DNA of 8,349 nucleotides from NCBI GenBank assembly GCA_002402025.1, contig NVUU01000018.1, positions 1 through 8,349 of the forward strand. Reading direction: 5' to 3'. The position numbers and the translations under genes were made by a program. Shown here one piece after another: positions 7,841-8,349 of the stretch. Every line of letters starts with the position of its first letter. The first letter of the stretch is position 1. Origin of the DNA: Candidatus Aerophobota bacterium. GTDB taxonomy: Bacteria > Chlamydiota > Chlamydiia > Chlamydiales > GCA-2402025. A model generated the notes under the pieces. It made no database searches. It had not been told where the DNA came from and worked only from the letters and a program-made list of their open reading frames with translations.

Positions 7841-8349
7841 GGCCAAAAAGGGCTTTTTTTCAGCTTTAGAATAATGCCATTAGGATCATCAATTTTTTCG
7901 TTAATAGAAATTCTTTCTGCTTCTTTTAGTAGTTTCCCCATAGACTGCCCTGGAATAATGCCTTCACTCATCAAATGTTTAGATGTGACAAGAGGCTTTT
8001 TGTCTTGTATGCGTACGATCGCGTTTTCTAAAGAGAGCTTTTTGTTTTCGTGGGTTGAGATAGTATGGGAACGTTCTGTATGTGGTAAGTGAGCGACTGC
8101 CATTTTTAAACAAAGACTGAACTTTTCGTTTGCATAAAGATATGCCCAGTCGATAGGTTCTACTGTATGGTCGCCTTCGTTTGATCTCGCATAAATATTC
8201 ATAACTTTTTCGTAATATTTTACAAACGTCCGGTCCTCGTTCGAGAGTTTGAGATAGTTGCAAAGCTGCATTTTATCATCAAGTGTGTATCTTGGGAAAA
8301 GTTCTAAAACTTTTGCAATAACAGGTGCATTTTTCGGGAAGCTTTGAAG
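7837..8349 (-). CDS. CCA tRNA nucleotidyltransferase / poly(A) polymerase family, C-terminal part, cut by window edge
   Basis: The minus-strand frame is open from the right edge (first codons LQSFPKNAPV) to the TAG at 7839-7837, giving 170 residues. The N-terminal catalytic head is outside the window. What remains matches the helical tail of class II nucleotidyltransferases that add CCA to tRNA 3' ends or poly(A) to RNA. The best anchor is KPLVTSKHLMSEGIIPGQSMGKLLKEAERI, with the G-x-x-PG-x-x-(M/L)G-x-L-L pattern seen near the end of these enzymes. An internal ATG at 8271 is not the start, because the frame continues upstream with family-like residues. The tRNA-Arg in this window lacks an encoded CCA, consistent with the cell needing this activity. 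The CCA versus poly(A) role cannot be decided without the head domain. Confidence 0.75.
   Translation of the reverse strand, partial: LQSFPKNAPVIAKVLELFPRYTLDDKMQLCNYLKLSNEDRTFVKYYEKVMNIYARSNEGDHTVEPIDWAYLYANEKFSLCLKMAVAHLPHTERSHTISTHENKKLSLENAIVRIQDKKPLVTSKHLMSEGIIPGQSMGKLLKEAERISINEKIDDPNGIILKLKKSPFWP
7839..7860 (+). terminator. Probable intrinsic terminator of rsbU, inside the end of the convergent gene
   Basis: AAGGCC (7839-7844) pairs with GGCTTT (7851-7856) through six pairs including one G-T, around a 6-base loop. The run of seven T (7854-7860) continues past the stem. It starts on the rsbU stop codon. On the other strand the same bases encode the last residues (KKSPFWP) and stop of the nucleotidyltransferase. 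Confidence 0.5.

Noticed and set aside
7979..8263. Alternative minus-strand frame and the plus-strand frame inside the nucleotidyltransferase gene
   Set aside because: The frame ending at 7837 carries the family motif and stays open to the window edge; the others are shadows.

Overview
The window looks like ordinary chromosome from a member of the Chlamydiae, probably an environmental (Parachlamydia-like) lineage rather than the genus Chlamydia. The DNA is A+T-rich. The main evidence is gene content: an RsbU-type PP2C phosphatase with a periplasmic sensor lies close to enolase, and a 2-Cys peroxiredoxin lies next to a small conserved unknown. From memory, eno and rsbU are neighbours in Chlamydia trachomatis, and ahpC sits beside a small hypothetical gene there. 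No database was searched, so the assignment is tentative.

Layout, left to right. A TrkA-N potassium-uptake regulator runs off the left edge (minus strand, 1-329). Next is a roughly 400-base A+T-rich spacer (330-734) holding an orphan intrinsic terminator and two isolated Shine-Dalgarno-like sequences. A tRNA-Arg(ACG) gene (735-808) is followed after 19 bases by a glyoxalase-II-like metallo-beta-lactamase hydrolase (828-1460), then a peroxiredoxin with its own likely promoter (1517-2098). Converging on it is the small unknown gene (2095-2493). Next comes a minus-strand block, read right to left: TrmH/SpoU RNA methyltransferase, RsgA, enolase (5879 down to 2658). Divergent from it by 35 bases is rsbU (5915-7840). 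The window ends in the C-terminal part of a CCA tRNA nucleotidyltransferase/poly(A) polymerase family gene (minus strand, 7837 to the right edge).

How the genes fit together. The peroxiredoxin and the hydrolase are housekeeping detoxification enzymes. The methyltransferase and RsgA overlap by 16 bases and both act on RNA or the ribosome, and enolase follows in the same direction. RsbU is the input phosphatase of the chlamydial partner-switching sigma-factor circuit; its partners are not in this window. The tRNA has no encoded CCA tail, which fits dependence on the CCA-adding enzyme at the right end.

I found no phage, transposon, CRISPR array or defence system, and no clearly new multi-gene system. 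The items most worth a second look are the orphan terminator and possible small RNA in the 330-734 spacer, the compressed trmH/rsbU divergent start region with its A9 tract, and the conserved unknown at 2095-2493. Two convergent junctions also share the same four bases for both stop codons.
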